DNA of 64,000 bases from Thalassobius sp. I31.1 (GCF_003031585.1 NZ_PWAA01000022.1:186001-250000); one strand, 5' to 3'. Positions 50,163 to 60,059 are shown, counted from the first letter of the stretch. Numbers and translations are program-made. The notes: generated by a model from the letters alone, not told the origin.

Positions 50163-50885
50163 TTATACGAAGAATTGCCCGCCATTCGCGGAAATGGTTG
50201 AACCGTTGATGAATTCCGCATCATCAGACACAAGGAACGTCACGCAGCGCGCGATTTCTTCCGGGGTGCCGAGGCGACCCGCCGGGATCTGGCTGATGAT
50301 TGATTCACGTACTTTTTCAGGCACAGCCATCACCATTTCGGTGCCGATATAGCCCGGGCAGATCGCGTTGGCCGTGATGCCAAAACGTGCGCCTTCCTGT
50401 GCCAGGGATTTGGTGATGCCCAGATCACCGGCTTTGGATGCGGCATAGTTCACCTGAGCGAACTGGCCCTTCTGGCCATTGATGGATGAAATGGTCACGA
50501 TGCGACCGAATTTGCGTTCACGCATGCCAGGCCAGATCGGGTGGGTCATGTTGAACACGCCGGACAGGTTGGTGTCGATCACCTGCTGCCACTGTTCGCG
50601 GGTCATTTTGTGGAACGGCGCATCACGGGTGATGCCCGCGTTGTTGATCAGAACGTCAACCGGGCCAAGTTCTGCCTCAACGGCTGAAATACCTTCCGCA
50701 CAGGCATCATAATCTGCTACAGACCATTTGAAGGTCTTGATGCCGGTTTCTGCTGTGAACTTTGCTGCGGCTTCATCGTTGCCTGCATAGTTTGCTGCGA
50801 CGGTGTAACCCGCCTCTTTCAGAGCGACAGAAATCGCCGCGCCAATGCCGCGTGTGCCGCCGGTTACCAGTGCAGTGCGTGACAT
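50163..50885 (-). CDS. phaB: Acetoacetyl-CoA reductase PhaB
   Basis: 240-residue short-chain dehydrogenase reducing acetoacetyl-CoA to (R)-3-hydroxybutyryl-CoA with NADPH for polyhydroxybutyrate. TGGTRGIGAAISVALKEAGY binds the cofactor, NNAGITRDAPFHKM and SSINGQKGQFAQVNYAASKA include the Ser/Tyr/Lys catalytic set, and the C-terminal INGSTISANGGQFFV is typical of PhaB. It follows phaA on the same strand but a terminator lies between them, so each may be transcribed separately. The PHB synthase gene is not in the window. Confidence 0.94.
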   Translation of the reverse strand: MSRTALVTGGTRGIGAAISVALKEAGYTVAANYAGNDEAAAKFTAETGIKTFKWSVADYDACAEGISAVEAELGPVDVLINNAGITRDAPFHKMTREQWQQVIDTNLSGVFNMTHPIWPGMRERKFGRIVTISSINGQKGQFAQVNYAASKAGDLGITKSLAQEGARFGITANAICPGYIGTEMVMAVPEKVRESIISQIPAGRLGTPEEIARCVTFLVSDDAEFINGSTISANGGQFFV

Positions 50886-50971
50886 GCCTGCTCTCCCTTA
50901 TAAAAAATCCAGTCGGTAACTCTGTAAAACATTTTGTCATGTATGCGCAACAATATTTCAACGTAAATTGC

Positions 50972-50982
50972 CGCATTGCAGA
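50972..50982 (-). promoter_or_regulatory. Degenerate PhaR-type site between phaA and phaB
   Basis: On the minus strand this reads CTGCAATGCGG, one mismatch from the CTGC-N3-GCAG pattern I recall for PhaR operators in Paracoccus. It lies 87 nt upstream of the phaB start. Confidence 0.35.
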
Positions 50983-50985
50983 AAT

Positions 50986-51015
50986 AAAAACGCCGACAGT
51001 GTTACTGCCGGCGTT
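50986..51015 (-). terminator. Terminator of phaA
   Basis: On the minus strand AACGCCGGCAGT pairs with ACTGTCGGCGTT (one G-U) around a short loop and is followed by TTTTATTT. It lies 32-62 nt after the phaA stop. Confidence 0.85.
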
Positions 51016-51047
51016 CTGTCATAGGATTTTGAGGGTATTATGACGCC

Positions 51048-52223
51048 TCAGCGTTCTACGCAAAGAGCCACGCCCATGCCACCACCAATACAGAGGGTCG
51101 CAAGACCTTTCTTCGCGTCGCGACGCTGCATTTCAAAGAGAAGCGTGTTCAAAACACGGCAACCGGACGCACCGATTGGGTGACCAATGGCAATCGCGCC
51201 GCCGTTCACGTTCACGATTTCCGGATCCCAGCCCATGTCTTTGTTTACGGCGCAGGCCTGGGCGGCGAAGGCTTCGTTTGCTTCGACCAGTTCCAGATCT
51301 TTTGCAGTCCAGCCCGCTTTTTCCAGCGCAATTTTGGATGCGTGTACCGGCCCCATGCCCATGATGGAAGGATCAAGGCCCGCAGTCGCGTAAGATGCGA
51401 TTCGCGCCATTGGGGTGATGCCGCGTTTCTGGGCGTTCTCTTCAGACATCAGCAGAACTGCCGCCGCACCATCGTTGATGCCGGATGCGTTTGCAGCTGT
51501 CACCGAACCACCGTCGCGGACAAAAGCCGGGCGCAGTTTCTGCATCGCGTCCATGGTTGCGCCGTGGCGGATGTATTCATCCTGATCAACGATGATCTCA
51601 CCCTTGCGGGTTTTCACCGTGAAGGGCACGATTTCATCGGCAAAACGGCCGGCTTTCTGCGCCGCTTCCGCCTTATTTTGTGAGGCAACAGCAAAAGTAT
51701 CCTGTACTTCGCGGCTGATGTCCCATTGGTTTGCAACGTTTTCAGCGGTCTGGCCCATGTGGTAGCCGTTGAACGCATCCCACAGACCATCGCGGATCAT
51801 GCTGTCGATATATTTCACATCACCCATTTTATGGCCCGCACGCAGATGTGCCACATGTGGGGAAAGTGTCATGTTTTCCTGACCACCAGCGGCCACAATT
51901 TCTGCATCACCCAGCATGATGTGCTGTGCGCCAAGGGCGACGGTCCGCAGGCCAGAACCACAAACCTGGTTAATCCCCCAGGCAGAGCTTTCCTTTGGAA
52001 GACCGGCATTGATATGCGCCTGACGGGCCGGGTTCTGACCCTGACCAGCCTGCAGCACCTGGCCCAGAATGGTTTCGGATACATCGCCTTTTTCAACACC
52101 GGCGCGTTCTACCACGGCCTCAAGCACTGCCGCACCCAGATCATGGGCCGGTGTGTTTGCAAAAGAACCGCTAAAGCTGCCAACGGCCGTACGGGCCGCG
52201 GATGCGATCACTACATTTGTCAT
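51048..52223 (-). CDS. phaA: Acetyl-CoA C-acetyltransferase PhaA
   Basis: 391-residue biosynthetic thiolase condensing two acetyl-CoA. The acyl-accepting Cys is in [17 protein letters not shown] (near residue 88), the His in [17 protein letters not shown] and the second Cys in [12 protein letters not shown]. The sequence opens [33 protein letters not shown] sits just before the ATG. PhaR-like sites lie 102-126 nt upstream. With phaB it forms the supply route to PHB. Confidence 0.95.
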   Translation of the reverse strand: MTNVVIASAARTAVGSFSGSFANTPAHDLGAAVLEAVVERAGVEKGDVSETILGQVLQAGQGQNPARQAHINAGLPKESSAWGINQVCGSGLRTVALGAQHIMLGDAEIVAAGGQENMTLSPHVAHLRAGHKMGDVKYIDSMIRDGLWDAFNGYHMGQTAENVANQWDISREVQDTFAVASQNKAEAAQKAGRFADEIVPFTVKTRKGEIIVDQDEYIRHGATMDAMQKLRPAFVRDGGSVTAANASGINDGAAAVLLMSEENAQKRGITPMARIASYATAGLDPSIMGMGPVHASKIALEKAGWTAKDLELVEANEAFAAQACAVNKDMGWDPEIVNVNGGAIAIGHPIGASGCRVLNTLLFEMQRRDAKKGLATLCIGGGMGVALCVER

Positions 52224-52324
52224 ATCTGGTTTCCTCCGTTTCAGACGCCATGGCGGGCTTGATCCCCGCGAGATGGCGTGTTGGCGGTGAGGTTAGGAGG
52301 AAAAATATCATCTGGCAATGCGTG

Positions 52325-52349
52325 TGCAGAGAAAATTTCTGCATTGCAG
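52325..52349. promoter_or_regulatory. Candidate PhaR operator upstream of phaA
   Basis: TGCAGA (52325-52330) and TCTGCA (52338-52343) form an inverted repeat with a 7-nt spacer, and CTGCATTGCAG (52339-52349) matches the CTGC-N3-GCAG PhaR site exactly. The two overlap and lie at the start of the phaA promoter region. Confidence 0.5.
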
Positions 52350-52354
52350 CAATG

Positions 52355-53203
52355 TCAGATTTTGCCTTGTTGGTATTTACGGTCCTGTTCCATCGGGCTT
52401 TCCATCACGGGGCTGCCGAAATAATAGCCCTGCAGGCAATCCACACCGATGTCTTTCAGAATGGCGATATCATCCTGGCTTTCCACACATTCCGCGACGG
52501 TGAACATGTCAAAATGCCTGGCGATGGATACAAGCGCGCGTGTCAGAACCTGATTGTCGGCACTATGGGCAATGCCGGTGATGAATTGCCCGTCGATCTT
52601 GATGACATCAAAGAAGAAATCCTTGAAAAACCGAAAGGCCGTATAGCCCGCCCCGAAGTCATCCAGTGCAAAGGCAATGCCCTGACTTTGCAGATCGGCC
52701 ATGAAGCTTGTGACAAGTTCCGGCATCTGCATGGCGGAACTTTCCGTGATCTCAAGGATCAGGCGTTCGCCAATTGTGTCATCTTGCGCAAGCCCGGCAT
52801 TCAGTGACCGGATCCAGGGGGCATATCCGATAGAACGCGCGGACATATTGATCGAAAGGCGCAGGGTCGGATCATCGGCAAGCGCCCGCAGGCCCAGTTC
52901 AATTGCGCGGCAGTCAATCAGGCGACCAAGTTCATTGTCTTCGATCTGATTGATAAATTCCTTCGCCGGAATCACCCGGCCACTTTCATCCAGAACCCGC
53001 ACAAGCCCTTCGTAAAATGCGACCTGCCCCAACTGATCGGATCGCACAACCGGCTGATAGGCCAGGGCCACATTTTTACGGATAAGAGAATTTTCAACCA
53101 TCTTCAGAATATTGCGGTCACGTTCTGCAAGAACACGGGATAAAGGGCCACCATGTGCACCATCTTCACCCCTGTCGAAACTTAACGGATCACTCAACAT
53201 CAT
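52355..53203 (-). CDS. EAL-domain c-di-GMP phosphodiesterase
   Basis: 282 residues, a stand-alone EAL domain with a short N-terminal helix. Residues needed for c-di-GMP hydrolysis are present: EGL (for EAL) at about 65, SINMSAR, LEITES, ALDDFGAGYTAFRFF, VIKIDGQFI, AECVES and LQGYYFG. There is no GGDEF domain, receiver or membrane segment, so it should be a soluble active phosphodiesterase. The loop reads DDFGAGYT rather than DDFGTGYS, a minor change. It lies next to the phaA promoter on the same strand. Its partner cyclase is not here. Confidence 0.9.
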   Translation of the reverse strand: MMLSDPLSFDRGEDGAHGGPLSRVLAERDRNILKMVENSLIRKNVALAYQPVVRSDQLGQVAFYEGLVRVLDESGRVIPAKEFINQIEDNELGRLIDCRAIELGLRALADDPTLRLSINMSARSIGYAPWIRSLNAGLAQDDTIGERLILEITESSAMQMPELVTSFMADLQSQGIAFALDDFGAGYTAFRFFKDFFFDVIKIDGQFITGIAHSADNQVLTRALVSIARHFDMFTVAECVESQDDIAILKDIGVDCLQGYYFGSPVMESPMEQDRKYQQGKI

Positions 53204-53316
53204 CTGTCCCGGTTTTCATACTTCAGCTTTGGTCAGACTGCTGTAAAACTCTTAAAGAGCAGTGAAGAAACGCATTTGCGTGAAATCATATGAATTAAAA
53301 ATGGAAGGATCCGGAA

Positions 53317-53901
53317 ATGACAGAACGCTGTGGCTGGGTCGGGCTGGAAGACATTTACGTGGCCTATCACGATGAAGAATGGGGCGTGCCCGAATATGAC
53401 GCGCGCGCTTTGTGGGAAAAACTGATTCTGGACGGGTTTCAGGCGGGCTTAAGCTGGCTGACGATTCTGAAGAAACGCGACAATTTTCGTGCGGCGTTTG
53501 AAGGCTTTCATCCCGAGATAATCGCCACCTGGGGCGAGGATGACATTGAACGCCTGTTGCAAAACCCCGGCATCATCCGCCATCGCGGCAAGATCGCAGC
53601 AACCATCACCAACGCCCAAGCCTATCTGCGGCTGCAGGAAGAACAATGCTTTGCCGATTTTTTGTGGGGGTATTTCGATCACAAGGTGGAACAGAACAGC
53701 TGGACCAGCCAGGCCGAAGTGCCGACAAAAGATGCGCGATCTGAACAGATTTCAAAAGACCTGAAAAAACGTGGGTTTAAGTTCTGTGGCCCGACGATTG
53801 TCTATGCGTTTATGGAAGCATCCGGCCTGATGAACAATCACCTGGTGACCTGCCACCGCCACCATGAAGTGGCCGCGATGGCGCGGGATCGTCAGGTATA
53901 A
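53317..53901 (+). CDS. tag: DNA-3-methyladenine glycosylase I
   Basis: Removes 3-methyladenine from alkylated DNA. 194 residues. The zinc site is complete: Cys5 and His18 in ERCGWVGLEDIYVAYHDEEW and His175 and Cys179 in NNHLVTCHRH, as in E. coli Tag. The core ELLILDGFQAGLSWLTILKK-like run (LILDGFQAGLSWLTILKKRD) and the FRAAFEGFHPEIIATWGE stretch are typical. The ORF overlaps the next minus-strand gene by 10 nt at the 3' ends. Confidence 0.95.
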   Translation: MTERCGWVGLEDIYVAYHDEEWGVPEYDARALWEKLILDGFQAGLSWLTILKKRDNFRAAFEGFHPEIIATWGEDDIERLLQNPGIIRHRGKIAATITNAQAYLRLQEEQCFADFLWGYFDHKVEQNSWTSQAEVPTKDARSEQISKDLKKRGFKFCGPTIVYAFMEASGLMNNHLVTCHRHHEVAAMARDRQV

Positions 53902-55262
53902 CGCGCGCCCTGACGGTCCAGTTCATGGCGCACAAGGGTCAGGTCCACTTCATCCACGCTTTTGCCGGTTTTCACGGATACAGCCGCCGCAATCCCGGCC
54001 GCCTGACCGGCAACCGCACAGCAAGCCATGTTGCGGGTTGCGGCGTGGCTGGTTGTATCACCCCCGGTGATCCGGCCCGAGACCAGCAGGTTATCGACGT
54101 TTTTGGGCAGCAGATTGCGGTAAGGGATCTGGAAATACCGCCCGGTGGTGGGCAGGATCAGAATGCCATAACCGTCAATGAATTCCGGGAAAATGCCAAC
54201 GCTGTCATCAAACCGTCCCTGTTCACGCACATCCTGGCCGGTCATATTGTAAACCGTGTCGACCTTGCGGGTATCCCGGATGCCAATCGACATGCCGAAA
54301 TTGCGCAAACGGATACCGTCGCACCCCGGCGTATAAGCCCGCAAGGCCTCAATCGCCAGCATGGCCTGACGGCGGCCTTCGATCTCATATGTGGTCAGGC
54401 TGTCCGGATCTGTGCCATCGCAATTCGCCATATGAATCAGGTTCATATAGGTCAGCTCACCCGTGTCATGGCAGGCGCCCCAGGTGCCCGCGATGGTGTT
54501 CAGGTTCGGCGGGATCATCCCGTCTTTGATGGCCTGGGCAAAGGGTTTGTGCAGGAAGGGCGAGAACATCTCATCCTCTTTGCCGGTGGTTTCGATGTTC
54601 CATTCACCACCGCCACCCCAGTCTTTATAGGTCTGTGGGTCGGCTTTGATGCCGTCCATGAATTTCTGCTTATCCACGCCAGCCACATGGAACATCACGG
54701 ATGCCGCCATCATCTTTTCGACTGGTGTCGTGAACACAGGCGCACCGGCGCGTTGGGCAACATCGGCATCCCCCGTGGCGTCAATCACCCGTTTCGCCAG
54801 GATCGCCTCGCGCCCGGCTTTGGATTCGGTGATCGCGCCGATGATCGTGCTGCCATCCATCAGGGGTGCCACAAACTGGCGGTGCAGCATCGGGCGGATG
54901 TTCGGTTCCCCCAGAACCATCTGATCGGCGACCAGTTTGAAGCCCTCGGAGTCAATCTCATAAGACAGGGACTGGCTTTCCGGCACCGCCGCCCCCATGT
55001 CTTTCGCGCGGTCTTCAAATTCACGCGCGATGCCGTCGCTTTCGACGGTTTCCTCGTGGCGATACCAATGCATGCCCTCAACGCCAACAACCGTCAGATT
55101 GCCGCCAAAACAGCCAAAGCGTTCGACCAGCGTGACCTCAACGCCTGCGCGCGCGGCAGCCAGGGCCGCAGGCAGGCCACCGGGGCCCGAGCCGATCACC
55201 AGCACATCGGTTTCATGGATCACATCAATTTCGCGTGCGGGTTCAAGGATTTTACGTGTCAT
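53892..55262 (-). CDS. FAD-dependent oxidoreductase (FAD_oxidored family)
   Basis: 456 residues. FAD-binding GxGxxG near residue 25 (VLVIGSGPGGLPAALAAARA), followed by ERFGCFGGNLTVVGVEG and, later, RVIDATGDADVAQRAGAPVF and SGRITGGDTTSHAATRNMAC. This is the PF12831 group found with catabolic or heterodisulfide-type genes. AGQAAGIAAA near the C-terminus is the second FAD contact. Substrate unknown. The whole opposite strand is also open (a 456-codon shadow); codon structure and homology support the minus strand. Confidence 0.9.
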   Translation of the reverse strand: MTRKILEPAREIDVIHETDVLVIGSGPGGLPAALAAARAGVEVTLVERFGCFGGNLTVVGVEGMHWYRHEETVESDGIAREFEDRAKDMGAAVPESQSLSYEIDSEGFKLVADQMVLGEPNIRPMLHRQFVAPLMDGSTIIGAITESKAGREAILAKRVIDATGDADVAQRAGAPVFTTPVEKMMAASVMFHVAGVDKQKFMDGIKADPQTYKDWGGGGEWNIETTGKEDEMFSPFLHKPFAQAIKDGMIPPNLNTIAGTWGACHDTGELTYMNLIHMANCDGTDPDSLTTYEIEGRRQAMLAIEALRAYTPGCDGIRLRNFGMSIGIRDTRKVDTVYNMTGQDVREQGRFDDSVGIFPEFIDGYGILILPTTGRYFQIPYRNLLPKNVDNLLVSGRITGGDTTSHAATRNMACCAVAGQAAGIAAAVSVKTGKSVDEVDLTLVRHELDRQGARYT

Positions 55263-55365
55263 GCGCGGGCCTGTCCTGTGGTTCGGTCACTATGACGCGC
55301 AGGGCCCGCCGCAGCCAGACCAATCGCGACCAGCCTGTCGTTTTCGGGAATGTGACGTGGGGGCG

Positions 55366-56307
55366 TTACGCTTTGTAGTCTTCAAACCCCGGTGTGCCTG
55401 CGACCTCTGGGTTCCGGGCCACGTGGCGACGTTTCAGCAGTTCGGTGGACCCGCCCTTATCATCATGCCGCCAGCCGGGGGGCTTTACCGCGTAGTTCCA
55501 GCGATCTTTCCAGGTCAGCCCGGGTTGTCGCCAGTCGCGCCAGATCGCCACCCATTCATGAAAGGCCACGCGGATGGGGTTAAACGTGCCGATATTGTGG
55601 ATCAGCCCGTAATCAACTTTCTCATCCTCAACCTCGGGCACAAAGGTGCCAAACATCTTGTCCCAGATGATAAAAACACCGGCATAATTCGCATCCAGAT
55701 AACGCGGATTGCGTCCGTGATGCACGCGGTGGTGGCTGGGCGTGTTCATCACGGCTTCGAACCAGCGGGGCATTTTGTCGATGGCTTCGGTGTGGATCCA
55801 GAACTGATAGATCAGGTTCACGCCACCGACAAACAGGACCATCGCCGGATGAAACCCCAGCAGGATCAGGGGCGCACGTACGACCATCATCAGGGTGAAT
55901 GTGCCGGTCCAGGTCTGGCGCAGGGCGGTGGTCAGATTGTAATGCTGGCTGGAGTGATGGTTCACATGGCTCGCCCAGACCCAGCGCACACGGTGCCCGA
56001 ACCGATGCACCCAGTAATAGCGCAGATCATCCAGCACAAAACAGATCACCACGACCAGAACGGACGCCCCCAGATTGATCGGGGTCAGCCACCAGAGGAA
56101 CATAAAGAAGTTCCAGGCAATAAAGCCCAGAAGGATGCCCGATACAACCGATCCGACCCCCATGAACAGAGAGGTCATCGCATCGCGCGTTTCATATCGC
56201 CCACCGCGTTTCTTAAAGGTGATCCAGGCGATTTCGATCAGGATCGCCAGGATGAAAAACGGCACCGCGTAATCGGTCACTTTCGGGTAGATCAGCATAT
56301 CAGTCAT
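55366..56307 (-). CDS. Sterol desaturase/fatty acid hydroxylase family protein
   Basis: 313-residue membrane di-iron enzyme. Four histidine groups typical of the FA_hydroxylase family are present: HRFGHR, HVNHHSSQHYN, FWIHTEAI and NTPSHHRVHHGRNPRY. Four or more membrane helices surround them. Members hydroxylate or desaturate sterols, fatty acids or carotenoids; bacterial substrates are usually unknown. It shares an 8-nt overlap with the next upstream gene and is followed by 103 nt before the FAD oxidoreductase. Confidence 0.92.
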   Translation of the reverse strand: MTDMLIYPKVTDYAVPFFILAILIEIAWITFKKRGGRYETRDAMTSLFMGVGSVVSGILLGFIAWNFFMFLWWLTPINLGASVLVVVICFVLDDLRYYWVHRFGHRVRWVWASHVNHHSSQHYNLTTALRQTWTGTFTLMMVVRAPLILLGFHPAMVLFVGGVNLIYQFWIHTEAIDKMPRWFEAVMNTPSHHRVHHGRNPRYLDANYAGVFIIWDKMFGTFVPEVEDEKVDYGLIHNIGTFNPIRVAFHEWVAIWRDWRQPGLTWKDRWNYAVKPPGWRHDDKGGSTELLKRRHVARNPEVAGTPGFEDYKA

Positions 56308-56710
56308 TGCGGCTCTCCTGCTGGTGGGCTTTGATACGGTCGCGCCAGATGTCAGCTTCCTCAGGCGTCAAAGTGATCTTTGCTTTCGGGTCGTCATATT
56401 CCTGAAACCCCAGGGTCAGACCCTGATTTACCGGCGTGAGTTGCGCCTGGTCCAGATGGTGGATCACACTATCAATGCCAAAACTGCGCAACAGCCAAAG
56501 GCCGCTTGCCACCTCTACCAGCGCCGCACGCCCGTCCGAGGCCACAATAATATCGCGGGGTTTCGCACCCGGGCGATGGCGCAGCCAATGCAGGCGCGCG
56601 TCCTCAACCGTGGTGAAGTGCAGATCCCGTGAACAACCCGCCCATCGCATGGTTCCCCAGGCGATCAGCAACCCGACCACAACCATCGGTGCAAGTATAT
56701 GTAGTGGCAT
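56300..56710 (-). CDS. Small membrane-anchored protein of unknown function
   Basis: 136 residues with an N-terminal hydrophobic anchor (MPLHILAPMVVVGLLIAWGT), then a soluble region with RDLHFTTVEDARLHWLRHRP, IIVASDGRAALVEVASGLWL and LTPEEADIWRDRI. The position and 8-nt overlap indicate co-translation with the hydroxylase that follows. I do not recognise a family; I believe similar proteins accompany this hydroxylase in Rhodobacterales but cannot confirm it. Confidence 0.65.
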   Translation of the reverse strand: MPLHILAPMVVVGLLIAWGTMRWAGCSRDLHFTTVEDARLHWLRHRPGAKPRDIIVASDGRAALVEVASGLWLLRSFGIDSVIHHLDQAQLTPVNQGLTLGFQEYDDPKAKITLTPEEADIWRDRIKAHQQESRND

Positions 56711-56868
56711 TCATCTCTCCCTGCCCGCTATTGGGGCAAAGGCAGGGGGGATCTGTCAACGGGGAAGTGGCGTCAACAAGTGGCGCTAACCAGAGTGTCC
56801 CGCCATCAACCATCTCCCCAGACAATAATGTCATCAAAATTTTCTGCTTCTAAATCTGTGCGTTTAAT

Positions 56869-57579
56869 CTAGAACGCTTCCGAATACGCATCCAATGAGC
56901 TGTGCCCTATCCGATCCACATCGAAGCGAAACAGCAACACGTGGTCTTCTGTGATGGGGCGCCAGTGTCTCTCCCAGCGGGATGTAAATTCCTCAGCCCG
57001 CGGCATGGTCTGTGCCTGGGGCATACCAAAAATCCGGTGCTCTGAAAAAGACGATGGATAGCGTACCCGTTCGGGATCACCGCCAGATTGCAGATCTTGC
57101 AATCTTTTCGTCTGTTTTTCCAATTCATCCCCAACCAGGAACATGCATTCGCCAGGAAGATCCTGCCCCGGAAACGGATTGTTACAGAACGTGCTCGCGT
57201 ATGTATCAACGATGACAAAATTAAACGGCCAGCGCTTATATCTGATAAATTCTTTTTCATGATAAGCCAGCGAAGCCGGATCCGACCAATCAGGTACATA
57301 CCCCTCACTCAGCTCATCCTCAGGGATTTCAGACAGGTCAGGGCGCTTTGGCGGGCAGCGTTCCGGATAGGCGGACACATCGTGATCCACATAAATCACC
57401 CGCACTCCTTCGCCGGATTGCAAAGGTGGCGTCTGCGAGTCATCCATGACCCCGACAACCTGCGCAACCATCCATTCATAGAACACAAAAAGCGTACCGG
57501 TCTCCGGCAACGGCGGAAGACCCGGAACCCGCGGCAGATGATCCAGGTTAATTTGCGCCAGAAATGTCAGCGGAATCAC
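56869..57579 (-). CDS. DUF1963 (YwqG-like) protein, probably 5'-frameshifted
   Basis: 236 codons from a GTG at 57579. PLTFLAQINLDHLPRVPGLP followed by PETGTLFVFYEW is the central DUF1963 pattern. The same frame remains open upstream to 57672 and encodes further homologous sequence (GCWFGGDPTLPPEIDWPVYK), but it has no start codon before a stop at 57673-57675. A good ATG at 57701 (MTDRKLSDAEIRAHP) reads in another frame and would join this one through a single shift near 57657-57672. The gene is therefore probably broken, or a sequencing error is present. DUF1963 function unknown; some are linked to contact-dependent immunity contexts. More AT-rich than the surroundings. Confidence 0.65.
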   Translation of the reverse strand: MIPLTFLAQINLDHLPRVPGLPPLPETGTLFVFYEWMVAQVVGVMDDSQTPPLQSGEGVRVIYVDHDVSAYPERCPPKRPDLSEIPEDELSEGYVPDWSDPASLAYHEKEFIRYKRWPFNFVIVDTYASTFCNNPFPGQDLPGECMFLVGDELEKQTKRLQDLQSGGDPERVRYPSSFSEHRIFGMPQAQTMPRAEEFTSRWERHWRPITEDHVLLFRFDVDRIGHSSLDAYSEAF

Positions 57580-57810
57580 AGTGCCTGTGTCACGGTGCTT
57601 ATAGACGGGCCAGTCGATTTCAGGTGGCAGGGTCGGATCGCCACCAAACCAGCAACCGGGTGTGCCCTGATCTCAGCGTCGCTCAGTTTTCTATCGGTCA
57701 TGTCTCTGCCCTGCAATAATTTGACCGCCCCCGATCCGTTTGGGTGAGGGCGGTTATATGGCGCAAATCATACGCAGAAATATGGCGGCATTAAGTAAGG
57801 TGGCGCGGAT

Positions 57811-58410
57811 TTATTCCGCAGCACCTTTGTCTTCCGCACCGCTCATCGCCGACAGGATCGCAATTGCGCTGTCGCTGTCCCATTCGGCATCACCAATCAG
57901 GCGGGCGACTTCTTTTCCCTCAGGGTTCAGGATGATGGTCAGGGGCAGGGAAAGTGCGCCGAAATCAGCGGCAAGCGCGCGGCTTGGATCCAGAAGCACC
58001 GGCAGATTTTCAATCTCTGCCTCAGTCCAGAAACGATCAATCGCGGCGGGCGGGTTGTGGGATGTGGCCACAGGAACGACCGCAAACTGATCGCCACCCA
58101 GGCGGGCCTGCAGACGATCAAGCGACGGCATTTCTACCCGACACGGCGTGCACCAGGTCGCCCAGAAGTTCAGCAGCACATATTTGCCCTGATAATCCGC
58201 CAGCGTATGTTCACCGCCCTGCGGATCGATAAACACGGTTGCAGATTCCCGCTTTGGTTCCGGATGCAGGATCAGCTTGCGCATGCTGCCTTCCCGCATT
58301 TCGCGCAGCTCTTCACGATCCGGCGGCTGATGCGTTGCATCCTGTGCCATCGCTGACGTTGCAGAGGCGGCAAGCGCGGTATAAAGGACAAGGGACTTCA
58401 GGAAATTCAT
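57811..58410 (-). CDS. TlpA-like thiol-disulfide oxidoreductase
   Basis: 199 residues with a signal peptide ([20 protein letters not shown]; the peptide continues to about residue 22). The thioredoxin fold carries [20 protein letters not shown] with the WCTPC active site and the cis-Pro region [13 protein letters not shown]. TlpA proteins reduce periplasmic cysteines during cytochrome c or oxidase assembly. It is divergent from argH, which I recall as the standard arrangement in Rhodobacterales. Confidence 0.93.
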   Translation of the reverse strand: MNFLKSLVLYTALAASATSAMAQDATHQPPDREELREMREGSMRKLILHPEPKRESATVFIDPQGGEHTLADYQGKYVLLNFWATWCTPCRVEMPSLDRLQARLGGDQFAVVPVATSHNPPAAIDRFWTEAEIENLPVLLDPSRALAADFGALSLPLTIILNPEGKEVARLIGDAEWDSDSAIAILSAMSGAEDKGAAE

Positions 58411-58458
58411 AGGGGCTCCTGCGAATTGCGGGCGCAGCCGCGGACGAAAGGCAAGACA

Positions 58459-59847
58459 ATGGCAGATAAATCAAACACCATGTGGGGCGGTCGCTTTGCT
58501 GCGGGGCCGGATGCGATTATGGAAGCCATCAATGCCTCTATTGGTTTTGATAAACGGATGGCCCGTCAGGATATTGAGGGCTCCCGCGCCCATGCCGCCA
58601 TGCTGGCCGCCACAGGCATCATCACAGATAGCGATGCTGCGGTCATTCGTGAAGGGCTGCTCACGGTTTTGTCAGAGATCGAGAACGGAACGTTTGAATT
58701 TTCGACCGCTCTGGAAGACATCCACATGAATGTCGAAAGCCGCCTGAAAGACCTGATCGGTGAACCCGCAGGCCGTCTGCACACCGCACGAAGCCGGAAT
58801 GACCAGGTTGCGACCGATTTCAAACTTTGGGTGCGCGATCAGATTGATGCAGCGATTGACGGGATCGAAGCCCTGATGCGTGCATTTATCGCACAGGCAG
58901 AAGCGGGCGCGTCCTGGGTTATGCCGGGGTTCACCCATTTGCAGACTGCCCAGCCCGTGACCTGGGGCCACCATATGATGGCCTATGTGGAAATGCTGGG
59001 CCGGGATCTGTCCCGTTTCAAGGACGCCCGCGTGCGCATGAACGAAAGCCCGTTGGGTGGCGCGGCCCTGGCTGGCACATCCTTCCCAATCGATCGTCAC
59101 ATGACGGCGGAAGCGCTGGGCTTTGACCGCCCGACAGCGAACTCCCTTGATTCCACTGCAGATCGTGACTTTGCGCTGGAATATCTTTCCGCCGCGTCCA
59201 TCTGCGCCATGCACCTGTCGCGCTTTGCCGAAGAACTGGTGATCTGGTCCTCCGCGCAGTTCCGCTTTGTTGTGCTGTCTGATCGGTTTTCGACTGGTTC
59301 TTCCATCATGCCGCAGAAGAAAAACCCGGACGCAGCAGAACTGATCCGCGCGAAAATCGGACGTATTCTGGGGGCGACTGTGTCCCTGTTCACTGTGATG
59401 AAGGGCCTTCCGCTGACCTATTCCAAGGACATGCAGGAAGACAAAGAACAGGTGTTTGACGCGGCTGACAGCCTGATGCTGTCACTGGCGGCGATGGAAG
59501 GCATGGTGTCTGACCTGACCGCCAATATCCCGGCACTTGAGGCTTCTGCCGGTTCCGGGTTCTCAACCGCGACGGACCTTGCTGACTGGCTGGTGCGTGA
59601 GCTGAACATGCCGTTCCGCGATGCCCACCATGTCACTGGCACGCTTGTTGCCCTGGCCGAAAGCAAGGGCTGTGACCTGCCGGATCTGACGCTGGAAGAT
59701 ATGCAGAATGTTGCCGCTGGTATCACCCAGGGCGTATTTGACGTGCTTGGCGTGCATAATTCAGTAAACTCGCGTCAGTCCTATGGCGGCACCGCACCCG
59801 ATCAGGTGCGCGCCCGTATTTCGGACTGGAAAGAGAGATTGAAATGA
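58459..59847 (+). CDS. argH: Argininosuccinate lyase
   Basis: Last step of arginine synthesis, releasing fumarate. 462 residues from the ATG at 58459 ([18 protein letters not shown]). [20 protein letters not shown], the signature [20 protein letters not shown] and the mobile Ser loop within it are intact. The in-frame ATG at 58426 adds 11 residues without conserved content. A small lipoprotein gene starts in its stop codon (ATGA). Confidence 0.96.
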   Translation: MADKSNTMWGGRFAAGPDAIMEAINASIGFDKRMARQDIEGSRAHAAMLAATGIITDSDAAVIREGLLTVLSEIENGTFEFSTALEDIHMNVESRLKDLIGEPAGRLHTARSRNDQVATDFKLWVRDQIDAAIDGIEALMRAFIAQAEAGASWVMPGFTHLQTAQPVTWGHHMMAYVEMLGRDLSRFKDARVRMNESPLGGAALAGTSFPIDRHMTAEALGFDRPTANSLDSTADRDFALEYLSAASICAMHLSRFAEELVIWSSAQFRFVVLSDRFSTGSSIMPQKKNPDAAELIRAKIGRILGATVSLFTVMKGLPLTYSKDMQEDKEQVFDAADSLMLSLAAMEGMVSDLTANIPALEASAGSGFSTATDLADWLVRELNMPFRDAHHVTGTLVALAESKGCDLPDLTLEDMQNVAAGITQGVFDVLGVHNSVNSRQSYGGTAPDQVRARISDWKERLK

Positions 59848-60020
59848 AACGTATAGTAATTGCACTTCTCATGACCGCAGGCCTCACCGCCTGCGGCGCC
59901 GACGGCGAACCCATCCGCCCGACTGCTGGCGTCGGCGTATCCGTCGGCACCGGCGGCGTGAGTGTTGGCGGTTCCGTTGGCGCAAGCATTGGCAATGTAA
60001 CGGTTGGGGTTGGATTGTAA
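59844..60020 (+). CDS. Small Gly/Val-rich lipoprotein downstream of argH
   Basis: 58 residues with an ATGA overlap with argH. Signal [17 protein letters not shown] has the lipobox LTAC (Cys17). The mature part is low complexity: [20 protein letters not shown], with alternating Gly/Val/Ser. I recall the argH-lipoprotein-lysA order in Rhodobacterales. The repeat could form a short beta strand array or simply a spacer. Function unknown; too short for many gene finders. Confidence 0.75.
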   Translation: MKRIVIALLMTAGLTACGADGEPIRPTAGVGVSVGTGGVSVGGSVGASIGNVTVGVGL

Positions 60021-60059
60021 TTAGTTGATTGTTTCCATTGGATTTATATTGGAGGCATA

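Noticed and set aside
53925-55295. 456-codon open frame on the plus strand, opposite the FAD oxidoreductase gene
   Set aside because: It is the same length as the real gene on the opposite strand, its product is His/Gly/Asp-rich without recognisable domains, and the minus strand has a clear FAD-binding protein.
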